The notes under the pieces: model-generated
Database searches by the model: none
The model's input: only the letters and a program-made list of their open reading frames with translations
What the model was told of the DNA's origin: nothing
Program-made: the position numbers and the translations under genes
Shown: piece after piece, positions 43,403-52,749 of the stretch
Numbering within the stretch: the first letter of the stretch is position 1
How the letters are laid out: each line of letters begins with the position of its first letter
Assembly: GCF_002023715.1 (NCBI RefSeq)
Contig: NZ_MAHX01000015.1
Span: 124,001-188,000, forward strand
Source of the DNA: Elizabethkingia occulta
GTDB taxonomy: Bacteria; Bacteroidota; Bacteroidia; Flavobacteriales; Weeksellaceae
Direction: 5' to 3'
Length of the DNA stretch: 64,000 bases

Positions 43403-44170
43403 ATGGCATGGAATCCGGATGTTTACGAGAAATTTAAAAATGAACGTTATCTTCCTTTCTATGATCTGCTAAGTTTGGTTCAGGTGAAAGAAAACCTGAA
43501 AGTTATAGATCTTGGATGCGGAACGGGAGAACTGACGGCCAAACTGGCAAAAGAATTACCCGGAAGTAAAGTCCTGGGTGTTGATTCTTCTGCCGAGATG
43601 CTGCAAAAAGCAAGAGTCTATGGGGGTAATAATCTTCATTTTCAGCAAAGAGATATAGAACAAGCTCTTTCTGATGTAGAGAAATATGATCTTATCTTTT
43701 CTAATGCAGCACTGCAATGGCTGAACGAACATGAAATAGTTTTTCCTAAAGTGATTGGCCTGCTTGAAAAAGGCGGACAAGTAGCAATACAGATTCCTTC
43801 CAATCATGATCATTTTACACACAGGCTGATAAGAGATCTTGCTTCCGAATCCCCATATAAAGAAGCATTGAATTCATGGGTTAGACCATTGACTGTACTA
43901 AAGATAGAAGATTATGGTAAAATCTTTTTTGAAAATGGTCTTAGTGATATTTGTATCTTCGAAAAAATATACCCACATATCTTACCAAATGCAGATGCTC
44001 TATATGAATGGACATCGGGTACGGCATTGATTCCCTATATGGAAAAACTTCCGGAGCACTTACAGGAACAGTTCAAAGAAGAATATATTAAACGGTTACG
44101 CAAAGAATTTCCGGAATCGCCTGTATTTTATCCCTTCAAAAGAATGCTGATGTCCGGTATCTTAAGCTAA
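43403..44170 (+). CDS. SAM-dependent methyltransferase, trans-aconitate methyltransferase-like
   Basis: The 255-residue cytoplasmic protein starts MAWNPDVYEKFKNERYLPF, the N-terminal pattern of trans-aconitate 2-methyltransferase (WNPxxYxxFxxER). Class I motif I is VIDLGCGTGELTAKLA (about 36-51), and motif IV reads LIFSNAALQWLNEHE. The enzyme probably methylates trans-aconitate or a related acid, detoxifying a citric-acid-cycle inhibitor. The substrate is inferred from family only. Confidence 0.82.
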   Translation: MAWNPDVYEKFKNERYLPFYDLLSLVQVKENLKVIDLGCGTGELTAKLAKELPGSKVLGVDSSAEMLQKARVYGGNNLHFQQRDIEQALSDVEKYDLIFSNAALQWLNEHEIVFPKVIGLLEKGGQVAIQIPSNHDHFTHRLIRDLASESPYKEALNSWVRPLTVLKIEDYGKIFFENGLSDICIFEKIYPHILPNADALYEWTSGTALIPYMEKLPEHLQEQFKEEYIKRLRKEFPESPVFYPFKRMLMSGILS

Positions 44171-44199
44171 AAAAATATTAAATAGAAATAATAACGATT

Positions 44200-44222
44200 A
44201 TTGACCGTTTCATACGATCAAT
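44200..44222 (+). other. Hairpin before gmk
   Basis: ATTGACCGT pairs with ACGATCAAT with one mismatch around TTCAT. No T-run follows, so it is not a standard terminator. Role is unknown. Confidence 0.35.
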
Positions 44223-44234
44223 CAATACAATATA

Positions 44235-44798
44235 ATGAATAAAGTAATCATATTTTCAGCGCCATCAGGAAGTGGCAAAACTACATTGGTAAAGCATTGT
44301 TTAGGGCAATTTCCTAAACTTCAATTCTCGATTTCTGCAACAACCCGTGCTCCCCGTGGAGAAGAAAAACACGGAATAGATTATTTCTTCCATACACCGG
44401 AAGATTTCAGACAGAAAATAGCTGAAAATGCGTTTGTAGAATTTGAAGAAGTATATACTGATAAGTATTATGGTACGCTGAAAACGGAAGTGGAAAGAAT
44501 ATGGAATTACGGAAACGTAGTTATATTTGATGTAGATGTAAAAGGAGGAGTTAATCTGAAAAAGATATTCGGAGAACAGGCTCTATCTATATTCATTGCA
44601 CCACCTTCCATTGAGGAGCTGGAACAAAGACTGATTAAAAGAAATACAGATGACGCAGAAACTATTAAAATCCGTGTTGCTAAAGCCGAAGAAGAGATGG
44701 CTTATGCAAAGAATTTTGATAAAGTAGTGGTAAATGATGATCTCGCAAAAGCAAAAGAAGAAATTGAAGAGCTGATCGAAGCATTTATTAAAGCATAA
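44235..44798 (+). CDS. gmk: Guanylate kinase
   Basis: The 187-residue enzyme phosphorylates GMP to GDP. The P-loop SAPSGSGKTTL (8-18), GMP-binding SATTRAPRGEEKHGIDYFF and VEFEEVYTDKYYGT are present. It follows the methyltransferase by 64 bases and precedes nadA by 41. Confidence 0.97.
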   Translation: MNKVIIFSAPSGSGKTTLVKHCLGQFPKLQFSISATTRAPRGEEKHGIDYFFHTPEDFRQKIAENAFVEFEEVYTDKYYGTLKTEVERIWNYGNVVIFDVDVKGGVNLKKIFGEQALSIFIAPPSIEELEQRLIKRNTDDAETIKIRVAKAEEEMAYAKNFDKVVVNDDLAKAKEEIEELIEAFIKA

Positions 44799-44839
44799 AA
44801 ATTAGTACCTTTAACTATACAATAAAGAACACGTTACTT

Positions 44840-45856
44840 ATGAACGAAACGCTGGAACAAGCAAAATCCAATCTTCCTGTACAGGGATTTTTAAAATATA
44901 AGGATCTGATTATTCCTCAGGGAGAAGAGCTGAAACAAGCTATTCTGGATTTGAAGAAAGAAAAGAATGCAGTTATTCTGGCTCACTATTACCAGCCGGG
45001 AGAGATTCAGGATATCGCAGATTTCTTAGGAGATTCTTTGCAATTAGCACGTCAGGCAAAAGAAACAAATGCAGACATGATTGCTTTTTGCGGAGTACAT
45101 TTTATGGCAGAAGCTGCGAAGATTCTTAATCCGACTAAAAAGGTCGTTTTGCCAGATACATTGGCTGGTTGCTCACTGGCTGATGGTTGTAGTGGTGAAG
45201 GACTTCGTAAAATGCGTGAGCAACATCCGGATGCTTTAATTGCAACTTATATCAACTGTAATGCGGAAACTAAGGCAGAAAGTGATATTATTGTAACAAG
45301 CTCCAATGCGGAAACAATTATCAAAGCTCTACCAACAGATCGCCCGATTATTTTTGCTCCGGATAAAAACCTGGGAAGATATCTATCTAAAAAAACCGGA
45401 AGAGATATGATCTTGTGGGATGGAAGCTGTATTGTACACGAAGCATTCTCCATGGAACGTATTGCGCAACAATTAGCAGATCATCCTAATGCAAAACTAA
45501 TTGCTCACCCGGAAAGTGAAACACCAGTATTGGATCTGGCTCACTTTATCGGATCTACTTCCGCATTGCTGGATTATGTACAGAAAGACGATTGTCAGGA
45601 ATTCATTATTGCAACTGAAGAAGGGATTCTACACGAAATGAAAAAACGTGCACCTCATAAAACATTAATTCCGGCATTGGTATTTGATGAAAGTTGTAAT
45701 TGCTCCGAATGTTTCTATATGAAGAGAAACACAATGGAGAAATTATACTTGTGTATGAAATATGAGTTGCCAGAAATCTTAATCGATGAAGAACTGCGTT
45801 TAAAAGCACTGAAGCCTATCGAGGCGATGTTGGATCTATCGAAGAGTATAAAATAA
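44840..45856 (+). CDS. nadA: Quinolinate synthase
   Basis: The 338-residue enzyme condenses iminoaspartate with dihydroxyacetone phosphate to quinolinate in NAD synthesis, using a [4Fe-4S] cluster. The N-terminal ILAHYYQPGEIQDIADFLGDSL, the FCGVHFMAEAAK and SLADGCS segments and the C-terminal CNCSECFYMKRNTMEKLY carry the cluster cysteines. nadB and nadC are not in the window. Confidence 0.95.
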   Translation: MNETLEQAKSNLPVQGFLKYKDLIIPQGEELKQAILDLKKEKNAVILAHYYQPGEIQDIADFLGDSLQLARQAKETNADMIAFCGVHFMAEAAKILNPTKKVVLPDTLAGCSLADGCSGEGLRKMREQHPDALIATYINCNAETKAESDIIVTSSNAETIIKALPTDRPIIFAPDKNLGRYLSKKTGRDMILWDGSCIVHEAFSMERIAQQLADHPNAKLIAHPESETPVLDLAHFIGSTSALLDYVQKDDCQEFIIATEEGILHEMKKRAPHKTLIPALVFDESCNCSECFYMKRNTMEKLYLCMKYELPEILIDEELRLKALKPIEAMLDLSKSIK

Positions 45857-45882
45857 AATTAAAACAAACTATTAAAAATATT

Positions 45883-45918
45883 AAAAAAGTTTTGTTCAGT
45901 AATTGGCAAAACTTTTTT
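45883..45918 (+). terminator. Terminator of nadA
   Basis: A perfect 12-bp stem AAAAAAGTTTTG/CAAAACTTTTTT with a 12-base loop ends in six T. It covers the possible TTG start of folB at 45892 and so argues against that start. Confidence 0.9.
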
Positions 45919-45933
45919 AGTTTTATGACCATT

Positions 45934-46293
45934 ATGATTTCAAAAATTATTTTAGAAAATATCAAGATTTATGCTTATCATGGTGTATTACCGGAAGAGA
46001 AAATTCTGGGAACTTATTACTTGATTAATGCAGAAATTCATGCAGATTTGTGGAAAGCAACTAAAAGCGATGATCTGAAAGATACCATTAACTATGCATT
46101 GGTAAACGAGATTATTCATCAGGAAATGAAAATACCATCTCAGTTGTTAGAGCACGTTATTGGCAGGATTATGAAGCGTATTGCTGCAGAATTTAAACAG
46201 GTAAACTTTATTAAGATTAAACTGACTAAAGTACAGCCTCCGATGCCTGGTGAAATGACAGGAGTAAGCCTGGAGATGGAAAGAGCATTCTAA
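45934..46293 (+). CDS. folB: Dihydroneopterin aldolase
   Basis: The enzyme cleaves 7,8-dihydroneopterin to the 6-hydroxymethyl pterin in folate synthesis. From ATG 45934 (MISKIILENIKIYAYHGVLPEE) it has 119 residues, the normal length; ATG 45925 (MTIM) is an equal alternative. The active-site pattern YHGVLPEE, the central INYA motif and the C-terminal LTKVQPPMPGEM are present. It follows the nadA terminator, and the next gene starts 13 bases after its stop. Confidence 0.93.
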   Translation: MISKIILENIKIYAYHGVLPEEKILGTYYLINAEIHADLWKATKSDDLKDTINYALVNEIIHQEMKIPSQLLEHVIGRIMKRIAAEFKQVNFIKIKLTKVQPPMPGEMTGVSLEMERAF

Positions 46294-46306
46294 CAGCATA
46301 TTAAGG

Positions 46307-47449
46307 ATGAAAAAAGCTTTATTTTGTTTAGTATTCCTGTGTTTACTTTTTTCTTTTTCGTTTGGACAGAAGGGGAGGTATATTCTGGAGGGGAATATTG
46401 GGAAGTTACCTGTTGTTTTCATGCTGGACGATTATGGTAATAATGATCTGTCGGCAAAATATTATTATAAATCAATGCTTCGGGATATCAGGCTGGAATA
46501 TGAAAAAGCAGACAATGGAGATGTCATTTTTAGCTTTGCCGACAACTACATAAAATACAATGAGAAGTTCGTGCTGAAGAGAAAATCGGTAACGATCTTT
46601 GAAGGAATATGGAGAGATAATAAGAATAAAGAATTACCGGTTAGTTTGCACGAGGCAGATTTATCACAAGTTAAAAATCCTTTTTTGGATAGTGATTATA
46701 TTCAACAACTAAAAACAGAATCACCAGAAGATTTTATCAGATCCTCTTATATGGTTTTCAGAAAAGATTCGATATCAGATTATAACGGACACAAGTCTGA
46801 TTGGTATTCCGAAAAATTCTCAAAAACAAGTTTTATGAGAATATCGGTAACTGAAAAGTCAGAAGCCAGAAGTAACATTAATAAGAAGTTATTTGATATG
46901 CACCTGAAAATGGCTATTGGTCAGCTTAGTTGTTCCAATTATTCAGCATATAACGATGCTAAAGGAATAGATTATTCTACAAAAATTTCTTATTGGGATA
47001 GCAATCTTTTGGGGTTTAGTAATTTTTCAAGCTACTTCTGTGGTGGGGCACATCCTGACTTTGGTTCTGAAGGTTATCTTTTCGACTTACATAGCGGGAA
47101 AGAATATGAACTGGATGATATTATAGCATTTGACAAATCAGTTACCACAGAGGCTAAAACCAATTTTACAAACTATTCTGCTTACAGATCCAATTTTTTT
47201 GCTCCAATTTTAGCTAAGCTTATGATAAAGCAGTACAAATTCGAAAAACCAAAAGATGACGAAGAAGACCCTTGTGACTATACAAATGTTGAATATTGGA
47301 ATTTTCCCAGCTGGACTTATACAAAAGAAGGAATAGTATTTACGCCGATATTTTACCGTGCAGCGAGATCTTGTGAAGATTCATTTCTTCTTCCTTTTAA
47401 AATACTAATACCTTATAAAAATAAAAACTTCAAATACCAACTCAAATAA
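46307..47449 (+). CDS. Secreted protein with DUF3298-like C-terminal domain
   Basis: The 380-residue product has a signal peptide (MKKALFCLVFLCLLFSFSFG). The middle and C-terminal parts include NFSSYFCGGAHPDFGSEGYLFDLHSGKEYELDDI (about 238-271), the pattern of the RsiV/DUF3298 domain, with cysteines in FCGGAHP, EDPCDY and RSCED that may pair. Its enzymatic or binding role is unknown. It follows folB by 13 bases and precedes an RDD protein by 7, so the three probably form one operon. Confidence 0.8.
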   Translation: MKKALFCLVFLCLLFSFSFGQKGRYILEGNIGKLPVVFMLDDYGNNDLSAKYYYKSMLRDIRLEYEKADNGDVIFSFADNYIKYNEKFVLKRKSVTIFEGIWRDNKNKELPVSLHEADLSQVKNPFLDSDYIQQLKTESPEDFIRSSYMVFRKDSISDYNGHKSDWYSEKFSKTSFMRISVTEKSEARSNINKKLFDMHLKMAIGQLSCSNYSAYNDAKGIDYSTKISYWDSNLLGFSNFSSYFCGGAHPDFGSEGYLFDLHSGKEYELDDIIAFDKSVTTEAKTNFTNYSAYRSNFFAPILAKLMIKQYKFEKPKDDEEDPCDYTNVEYWNFPSWTYTKEGIVFTPIFYRAARSCEDSFLLPFKILIPYKNKNFKYQLK

Positions 47450-47456
47450 ATATTCT

Positions 47457-47963
47457 ATGACAAACAATTACACCCTTGTGGAAAAATCCCAGGCAACTAA
47501 ATGGACACGATTTTTTAATTACATTATAGATGCTACTATTTTTTATATTTTAATTTTTCTGTTCGGAGGCCTATTGGGAGTATGGTATTCCTTAACACAA
47601 TCCGAATTGGCATATTCTATTATACAAGCTATGACTAACGCCAGCAGGCTGGTGGATCAATTTGTTACAATGATTATGTATGCTACATTTATGTTCGTGC
47701 AGGAATGGATTTTTAAAGGCAGATCGATTGGTAAGTTTATTACAAGTACCAAAGCTGTTAATGAAACGAATCTTCCCCTAAATGTTATTGACTTGCTAAA
47801 GAGAAATTTTACAAGGGCTGTTCCTTTTGAAGCATTCTCATTTTTCGGGCAAAACGGTTTTCATGATAAATGGTCCAATACACGAGTGGTCAATATCAAG
47901 CAATTTGAAGAAAGTCTCAAACTTAGAGATGAAATGGAGGAAATAGGGCAGGTTGTGGTCTGA
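47457..47963 (+). CDS. RDD-family membrane protein
   Basis: The 168-residue protein has two or three membrane helices and the RDD pattern: WTRFFNYIIDATIFYILIFLFGG (Arg and Asp in the first helix) and WIFKGRSIGKFITSTKAVNET. Some relatives exchange ions, but function here is unknown. It is the last gene before tRNA-Cys. Confidence 0.85.
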   Translation: MTNNYTLVEKSQATKWTRFFNYIIDATIFYILIFLFGGLLGVWYSLTQSELAYSIIQAMTNASRLVDQFVTMIMYATFMFVQEWIFKGRSIGKFITSTKAVNETNLPLNVIDLLKRNFTRAVPFEAFSFFGQNGFHDKWSNTRVVNIKQFEESLKLRDEMEEIGQVVV

Positions 47964-48011
47964 AATTTTAAAAGATTTTGAGGAAACATTTTATCTTTAA
48001 AGAAATATTGC

Positions 48012-48019
48012 TATATTTG
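48012..48019 (+). promoter_or_regulatory. Promoter -7 element for tRNA-Cys
   Basis: TATATTTG matches TAnnTTTG, 12 bases before the mature tRNA. A -33 element at the expected distance is not clear. Confidence 0.65.
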
Positions 48020-48031
48020 CAGACCTAAAAC

Positions 48032-48102
48032 GGTGCTTTGGCCGAGTGGCTAGGCAGTGGTCTGCAACACCATCTACAGCGGTTCGAATCCGCTAGGCAC
48101 CT
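48032..48102 (+). tRNA. tRNA-Cys (anticodon GCA)
   Basis: The acceptor GGTGCTT/AGGCACC (one T-G pair), anticodon loop CTGCAAC (anticodon GCA) and GGTTCGAATCC arm are complete. It has its own promoter element and a terminator, so it is a single-gene unit. Confidence 0.95.
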
Positions 48103-48106
48103 CTTA

Positions 48107-48139
48107 AAAACCTCTGATTATTCAGAGGTTTTATTTTTC
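48107..48139 (+). terminator. Terminator of tRNA-Cys
   Basis: AAACCTCTGA pairs with TCAGAGGTTT (48108-48131), followed by a T-rich run. Confidence 0.87.
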
Positions 48140-48367
48140 TAAAAATTTTGTATCTGTAATACAGCTATATACGAAATTTATTTTTTTACTATAAAAATAA
48201 ATTTTCTTTCCGATACTAAAACCTAATATTTATCGTTGTTTCATTAGATCAATGACTTTTTGTCCATAATAATTAACATTTCTTAACGATAGAATGGAAT
48301 CAATATTGGAGAGCATAGGAAATAAATGCTTTGAAAAGTCTTTTTTTTCAGAGGTAAAACGAGAGAT
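48140..48367. other. AT-rich spacer with inverted repeats
   Basis: No gene is seen. AAATTTATTTTT (48174-48185) and AAAAATAAATTT (48193-48204) form a perfect 12-bp inverted repeat, and CTGTA/TACAG (48154-48164) forms a short dyad. They may be regulatory for the lipoprotein gene downstream. Confidence 0.4.
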
Positions 48368-48964
48368 ATGAAAAATATAGTATTAACCGGATTGGTAACA
48401 ACATTGCTATTGGCTTCTTGTAATAAAGGAGATCAGAAAGTAGAAGGACCTACTGTAGCACAGCAAAAACTAGATTATCAGGCAAAGCAACTGGAAATTG
48501 AAAAGCAGAAGCTGGCCATAGAGAAAGAAAAATTTGCTTTTGAGCAGGAGAAGAAAGCAGATAGCCTGGATAAAGCTAAGAAAACAGCAGTAGCAGCATC
48601 TTCTGTAGCTGCCGGAAAAGCTAATTACGCAGGAAATACAAATTATACACCAAGAAAGAAACGTACAAAGAGAAGCTCATATAGTGGCAACTCTGGTTAC
48701 AATGGTGGATATGCGAATAACGGAAGCTCAGGAAACAGCGGTTACTCCAATGCAGGAGTACAGCAGCCACAAAAGAGAGGTATGTCTTCAGCAGCTAAAG
48801 GTACCATTATCGGTACTGTAGGTGGTGCAGCAGCAGGTGCATTGATCAGCAAAGGAAACAGAGGAGCCGGAGCTGTAATTGGTGGTATTCTTGGAGCCGG
48901 AGCAGGATATGCAATCGGTAGAGCAAATGACAGAAAGACAGGTAGAGTACAACCAAGATATTAA
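48368..48964 (+). CDS. Lipoprotein with glycine-zipper domain
   Basis: The 198-residue protein has a lipoprotein signal with lipobox LLASC (Cys18), a long Lys/Glu/Gln coiled coil (about 30-75), a Tyr/Gly/Asn/Ser-rich low-complexity linker and a C-terminal glycine zipper (GTIIGTVGGAAAGALI and GAVIGGILGAGAGYAIGRA) of the YMGG/OmpA-associated type. Such proteins anchor in the outer membrane with helices packed by glycines. Function is unknown. It is a single gene. Confidence 0.83.
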   Translation: MKNIVLTGLVTTLLLASCNKGDQKVEGPTVAQQKLDYQAKQLEIEKQKLAIEKEKFAFEQEKKADSLDKAKKTAVAASSVAAGKANYAGNTNYTPRKKRTKRSSYSGNSGYNGGYANNGSSGNSGYSNAGVQQPQKRGMSSAAKGTIIGTVGGAAAGALISKGNRGAGAVIGGILGAGAGYAIGRANDRKTGRVQPRY

Positions 48965-49114
48965 TTTACTTTTACTTAAATTAAGTATAGTTTCGGAGGG
49001 ATGCAGAGATTGCATCCCTTTTTTATATGTCTTTCGGGCAAAACTATATTTTCGGAATAATTGAAATAGATAAATGAGACCTCTTTTAGAGTAGTTTTTT
49101 ATTCCAAAATAACC

Positions 49115-49122
49115 TAATTTTG
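49115..49122 (+). promoter_or_regulatory. Promoter -7 element for aroC
   Basis: TAATTTTG lies only 7 bases before the aroC start codon, so the transcript would start at or within a few bases of the ATG. Confidence 0.55.
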
Positions 49123-49129
49123 TATTACT

Positions 49130-50191
49130 ATGTCGAATCAACTAGGTAATTTACTTACACTTAATACTTTTGGAGAAAGCCACGGACTGGCTTATGGTGG
49201 AATTATAACAAATTTTCCGGCAGGGCTGGAGGTGGATCTTGAAGCCGTACAGCATGAGCTGGACAGAAGAAAGCCGGGACAGTCTGCAATCGTTACCCAG
49301 CGTAAAGAAAGCGATACGGTTAAATTCCTTTCAGGGATTTTTGATGGAAAAACAACCGGTACACCAATAGGCTTTATTATAGAAAACGAAAATCAGAAGT
49401 CTAAAGACTACGACCATTTGGCTCAGGCTTACAGACCTTCGCATGCAGATTATACCTACGACCAGAAATTTGGTTTTCGTGACCATCGTGGTGGCGGGAA
49501 GTCTTCTGCAAGAGAAACTATTAACTGGGTCGCAGCTGGAGCACTGGCAAAGCAATTATTGGCAGATGTACAGATTAACGCTTACGTATCTTCAGTAGGT
49601 GATATTTTCTGTGAAAAGCCATATCAGGATTTAGATTTTAGTAAAATCGACGATAATATTGTTCGCTGTCCGGATGAAGAGACTGCTGAAAAAATGATTA
49701 CCAGAATCAAGGAAATTAAAAAGCAGGGAAATACAATTGGTGGTACGATTACATGTGTAATCAAAAATGTACCAACAGGCTGGGGAGAACCTATTTTTGG
49801 TAAGCTTCAGGCTGAATTAGGAAAGGCTATGCTTAATATTAATGCATGCAAAGGATTCGAATATGGTTCAGGTTTCTGTGGTGCTAAGATGTTGGGAAGT
49901 GAGCATAATGATCTGTTTAATGAAGACGGAACCACAAAAACAAACCTTTCGGGAGGAGTTCAGGGTGGTATTTCCAACGGTATGGATATCTACTTCAGAG
50001 CTGCTTTTAAGCCTATTGCGACTATTCTGCGTCCGCAGGAAAGTATTGATAAAGATGGCAATTCGGTAACTGTGGAAGGTAAAGGTCGTCACGATCCTTG
50101 CGTATTGCCACGTGCTGTACCGGTAGTAGAGGCTTTAGCTGCATTTGTACTGGCAGATATGATGTTAATTAATAAAACGAGAAAACTATAA
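49130..50191 (+). CDS. aroC: Chorismate synthase
   Basis: The 353-residue FMN-dependent enzyme makes chorismate from EPSP, the last shared aromatic step. Signatures [14 protein letters not shown] (7-20), [30 protein letters not shown] and the C-terminal [17 protein letters not shown] are present. Its stop overlaps the next start (TAATG), beginning a run of aroC, two thioredoxin-fold genes and a YkvA-like gene up to the terminator. Confidence 0.97.
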   Translation: MSNQLGNLLTLNTFGESHGLAYGGIITNFPAGLEVDLEAVQHELDRRKPGQSAIVTQRKESDTVKFLSGIFDGKTTGTPIGFIIENENQKSKDYDHLAQAYRPSHADYTYDQKFGFRDHRGGGKSSARETINWVAAGALAKQLLADVQINAYVSSVGDIFCEKPYQDLDFSKIDDNIVRCPDEETAEKMITRIKEIKKQGNTIGGTITCVIKNVPTGWGEPIFGKLQAELGKAMLNINACKGFEYGSGFCGAKMLGSEHNDLFNEDGTTKTNLSGGVQGGISNGMDIYFRAAFKPIATILRPQESIDKDGNSVTVEGKGRHDPCVLPRAVPVVEALAAFVLADMMLINKTRKL

Positions 50192-50769
50192 TGGATATTA
50201 AAAAATTCTGGGACGAGGCTGTTACTTATAACGAATACTTAAGACATGCCGGAGAAATTTTAGGAAATCCGAGAAACCAGCAGGATGTTGATTATCTTGA
50301 ATACTATAAGTTAGGAATTCAGAGAATGAACAGAATGTCTGAAAAATACCTTCCTAATGAAAAGCAGGTAGAAGCGCTTGCGCAAAAAAACTTCAAAGGA
50401 AGAATACTGATTATTTCTGAAGCATGGTGTGGTGATGCAAGTCAGGCAATACCAGTTGTTGTAAAATTCTTCGAACAATATGAAGTGAAAATTACATACC
50501 GCGATCAGGAACCTTCATTAATAGATGATTTTTTAACCAATGGCGGAAAGTCTATTCCGATTATTCTGTTTTTGGATGAAGATTTCAATGTAATAGGTCA
50601 GTGGGGGCCGCGTCCGGCACACGGGAAAGAACTTTTAAATAAGCATAAAAACGATCCTGAGAATTATACAAAAGATGATTTCTACCACGAATTACAGGTA
50701 TATTATGCTAAAAACAGAGGTTATGATACAATTGAAGAACTTCTGGAATTAATCCCTTCAGGTAACTAA
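50191..50769 (+). CDS. Cytoplasmic thioredoxin-fold protein with single active-site cysteine
   Basis: The 192-residue protein has no signal peptide. The core IISEAWCGDASQAIPVVVKF (Cys80) corresponds to the thioredoxin motif but has only one Cys (WCGDA), as in the Thioredoxin_9-type group, and a KSIPIILFLDEDF cis-proline region. It is probably a thiol transferase or a redox-inactive partner; the substrate is unknown. It overlaps the aroC stop by one base and is 10 bases from the TlpA gene. Confidence 0.82.
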   Translation: MDIKKFWDEAVTYNEYLRHAGEILGNPRNQQDVDYLEYYKLGIQRMNRMSEKYLPNEKQVEALAQKNFKGRILIISEAWCGDASQAIPVVVKFFEQYEVKITYRDQEPSLIDDFLTNGGKSIPIILFLDEDFNVIGQWGPRPAHGKELLNKHKNDPENYTKDDFYHELQVYYAKNRGYDTIEELLELIPSGN

Positions 50770-50779
50770 AAAAATACAG

Positions 50780-51331
50780 ATGAAAGGTTCAAAAATATGG
50801 ATATTGGTACTGGTTGCTGTTGTTGCAGTGATCTTTCTGGTGCCGGGTCTTAGAAACTTTTTTAAAGATCAGGTGATGATGAAGCCAACGGTTGAGAAGC
50901 TGAATAATGAAGTGACTGTCACCGATGCTGAATATAATATTGAGCTTAAGGGAATGAATGTGCCAGATGCGAATCTTAAAGATTTCAAAGGTAAGGTAGT
51001 ATTCCTGAATTTCTGGGGAACATGGTGCCCACCATGCCGCCAGGAATGGCCAACAATTCAGAAGTTGTACGATGGTAAAAAGGATAAAATGGATTTTGTT
51101 CTTATCGCTATGCAGGATAAAGAAGAAGATGTTGCTAAATTTTTGAAAGAAGGTAATTACACAGTTCCTGTATATATTGCAACAAGTCCGCTTCCGGATA
51201 AGTTTCTGGTAAAGATTTTCCCTTCTACATTTATTCTTGACAAGAAAGGAAGAATACTGAAGAAAGAAGAAGGTGCAGATGACTGGAACTCAGATTCTAA
51301 TCGACAATTTGTAGATACTGTCACAAAATAG
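50780..51331 (+). CDS. TlpA/ResA-like membrane-anchored thiol-disulphide oxidoreductase
   Basis: The 183-residue protein has one N-terminal membrane helix (IWILVLVAVVAVIFLVPGL), a linker and a thioredoxin domain with the active site FLNFWGTWCPPCRQEW (Cys83, Cys86) and cis-proline FPSTFILD. It faces the periplasm and probably reduces disulphides, for example in cytochrome c maturation. It lies between a one-Cys thioredoxin-like gene and a YkvA-like gene. Confidence 0.92.
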   Translation: MKGSKIWILVLVAVVAVIFLVPGLRNFFKDQVMMKPTVEKLNNEVTVTDAEYNIELKGMNVPDANLKDFKGKVVFLNFWGTWCPPCRQEWPTIQKLYDGKKDKMDFVLIAMQDKEEDVAKFLKEGNYTVPVYIATSPLPDKFLVKIFPSTFILDKKGRILKKEEGADDWNSDSNRQFVDTVTK

Positions 51332-51388
51332 ACATTGGTACAGATTTTGAGATTTTAATGCTATCAAACCAAAATATAATTTACAGGA

Positions 51389-51727
51389 ATGGCATTAAAA
51401 GCATCAAAAATCAGACTGATACAAGAAGCATTCAGACATAAAGGTTTTATCCGAAAGCTTCCGGATTTATTCAGAATGATAAAATTTATTTCAAAAGGAG
51501 ATTACAAACCCGATCTTAAAGGTTTTATTCTTCCCGGTCTGGCACTTGTATATGCAATATCACCAATCGATGTACTTCCGGACTGGATTCCGGTAATAGG
51601 ACAAATGGATGATTTGGCAGTATTAGCACTGGCTATGCCGGTACTAATGAAAGAAGTTGAAAAATTTCTAATCTGGGAAGACGACAAGAAAAACGGAATT
51701 AAAACCATTGAAGTCGAAGCTCAGTAA
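51389..51727 (+). CDS. YkvA-like (DUF1232) membrane protein
   Basis: The 112-residue protein has the DUF1232 signature LVYAISPIDVLPDWIPVIGQMDDLAVLALA (about 52-81) in a hydrophobic segment. Function is unknown. It is the last gene of the aroC run and ends at a terminator. Confidence 0.88.
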   Translation: MALKASKIRLIQEAFRHKGFIRKLPDLFRMIKFISKGDYKPDLKGFILPGLALVYAISPIDVLPDWIPVIGQMDDLAVLALAMPVLMKEVEKFLIWEDDKKNGIKTIEVEAQ

Positions 51728-51744
51728 AAACAATACACAGAATA

Positions 51745-51771
51745 AGCCACCCAATTCGGGTGGTTTTTTTA
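51745..51771 (+). terminator. Terminator after the YkvA-like gene
   Basis: CCACCC/GGGTGG (51747-51763) with loop AATTC is followed by seven T. Confidence 0.88.
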
Positions 51772-51777
51772 TTTTTG
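51770..51777 (+). promoter_or_regulatory. Promoter -7 element for miaA
   Basis: TATTTTTG matches TAnnTTTG at the end of the preceding terminator, 50 bases before miaA. Confidence 0.5.
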
Positions 51778-51827
51778 ACCTTTGAAATGAGGCCTGATAA
51801 AAATATCAGGTGATGAATATATTACGG

Positions 51828-52748
51828 ATGAAACAAAATAACAAACTTCTGATCTCTGTTGTTGGACCTACAGGCATAGGGAAAACTAAACTTGCTATTG
51901 AAATAGCACAACGCTTCGGAACAGAAATCGTTTCATGCGATGCCCGTCAGTTTTTTAAGGAAATGCCTATAGGTACTGCAATGCCTGATAAAGAGGAACT
52001 GGCTGCAGCTCCGCATCATTTTATTGCTAACCTGAGTATTCAGGATGATTATTCTATTGGTAAATATGAAAAAGACGCCCTGAACAAATTAGATGAGCTG
52101 TTTCAAAAATATGAAGTTGTAATAATGGTTGGGGGTTCCGGAATGTATGAAAGAGCAGTTATTGATGGGTTAGACAAATTGCCGGAAGCCAATGCAGAAA
52201 ATATCAAAAAACTGGAAGCTATTTTGGAATCTGAGGGTATTGCAAAACTTCAGGAGCTTTTAAAAGAAGCCGATCCGTTATATTATGATAAAGCCGATAC
52301 TGAAAATCCAAGAAGACTCCTGAGAGCACTTGATATATTTTGGCAAACGGGAAGTCCATATTCTGAGCTTTTAAACAAGAGCAGAATTGAAAGAAATTTT
52401 GATGTTATCAGAATCGGAATAGAAGCGCCAAGAGAGGTTTTATATGACCGAATCAATAGGCGTGTAGACATCATGATGGAGAAAGGCTTACTGAAAGAAG
52501 CTACGCTACTTTATCTTTTCCGTGAAAAAACGGCATTACAGACGGTAGGTTATTCTGAGCTATTTAAGTACATGGATGGTGAATGGACATTGGATTTTGC
52601 GGTGGAAGAGATAAAGAAAAACAGCAGACGTTATTCAAAACGCCAACTCACCTGGTATCGTAAAGCAGAAGATATCCATTATTTGCGGTTAGGTTATACA
52701 GAGGAAGATCTTGAGAAGTTATTGCAACAATTATCCCTTCTAAAATAA
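51828..52748 (+). CDS. miaA: tRNA dimethylallyltransferase
   Basis: The enzyme adds the dimethylallyl group to A37 of tRNAs reading UNN codons. From ATG 51828 (MKQNNKLLISVVGPTGIGKTKLA) it has 306 residues; ATG 51813 would add five. The P-loop is GPTGIGKT instead of the usual GPTASGKT. DARQFF, VGGSGMYERAVIDGL, and the C-terminal TVGYSELFKYMDGE and TWYRKAEDI motifs are intact. Confidence 0.95.
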   Translation: MKQNNKLLISVVGPTGIGKTKLAIEIAQRFGTEIVSCDARQFFKEMPIGTAMPDKEELAAAPHHFIANLSIQDDYSIGKYEKDALNKLDELFQKYEVVIMVGGSGMYERAVIDGLDKLPEANAENIKKLEAILESEGIAKLQELLKEADPLYYDKADTENPRRLLRALDIFWQTGSPYSELLNKSRIERNFDVIRIGIEAPREVLYDRINRRVDIMMEKGLLKEATLLYLFREKTALQTVGYSELFKYMDGEWTLDFAVEEIKKNSRRYSKRQLTWYRKAEDIHYLRLGYTEEDLEKLLQQLSLLK

Positions 52749-52749
52749 A

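Noticed and set aside
45892-45933. TTG start for folB
   Set aside because: The codon lies inside the nadA terminator stem, and family members begin at MxSKIILEN.
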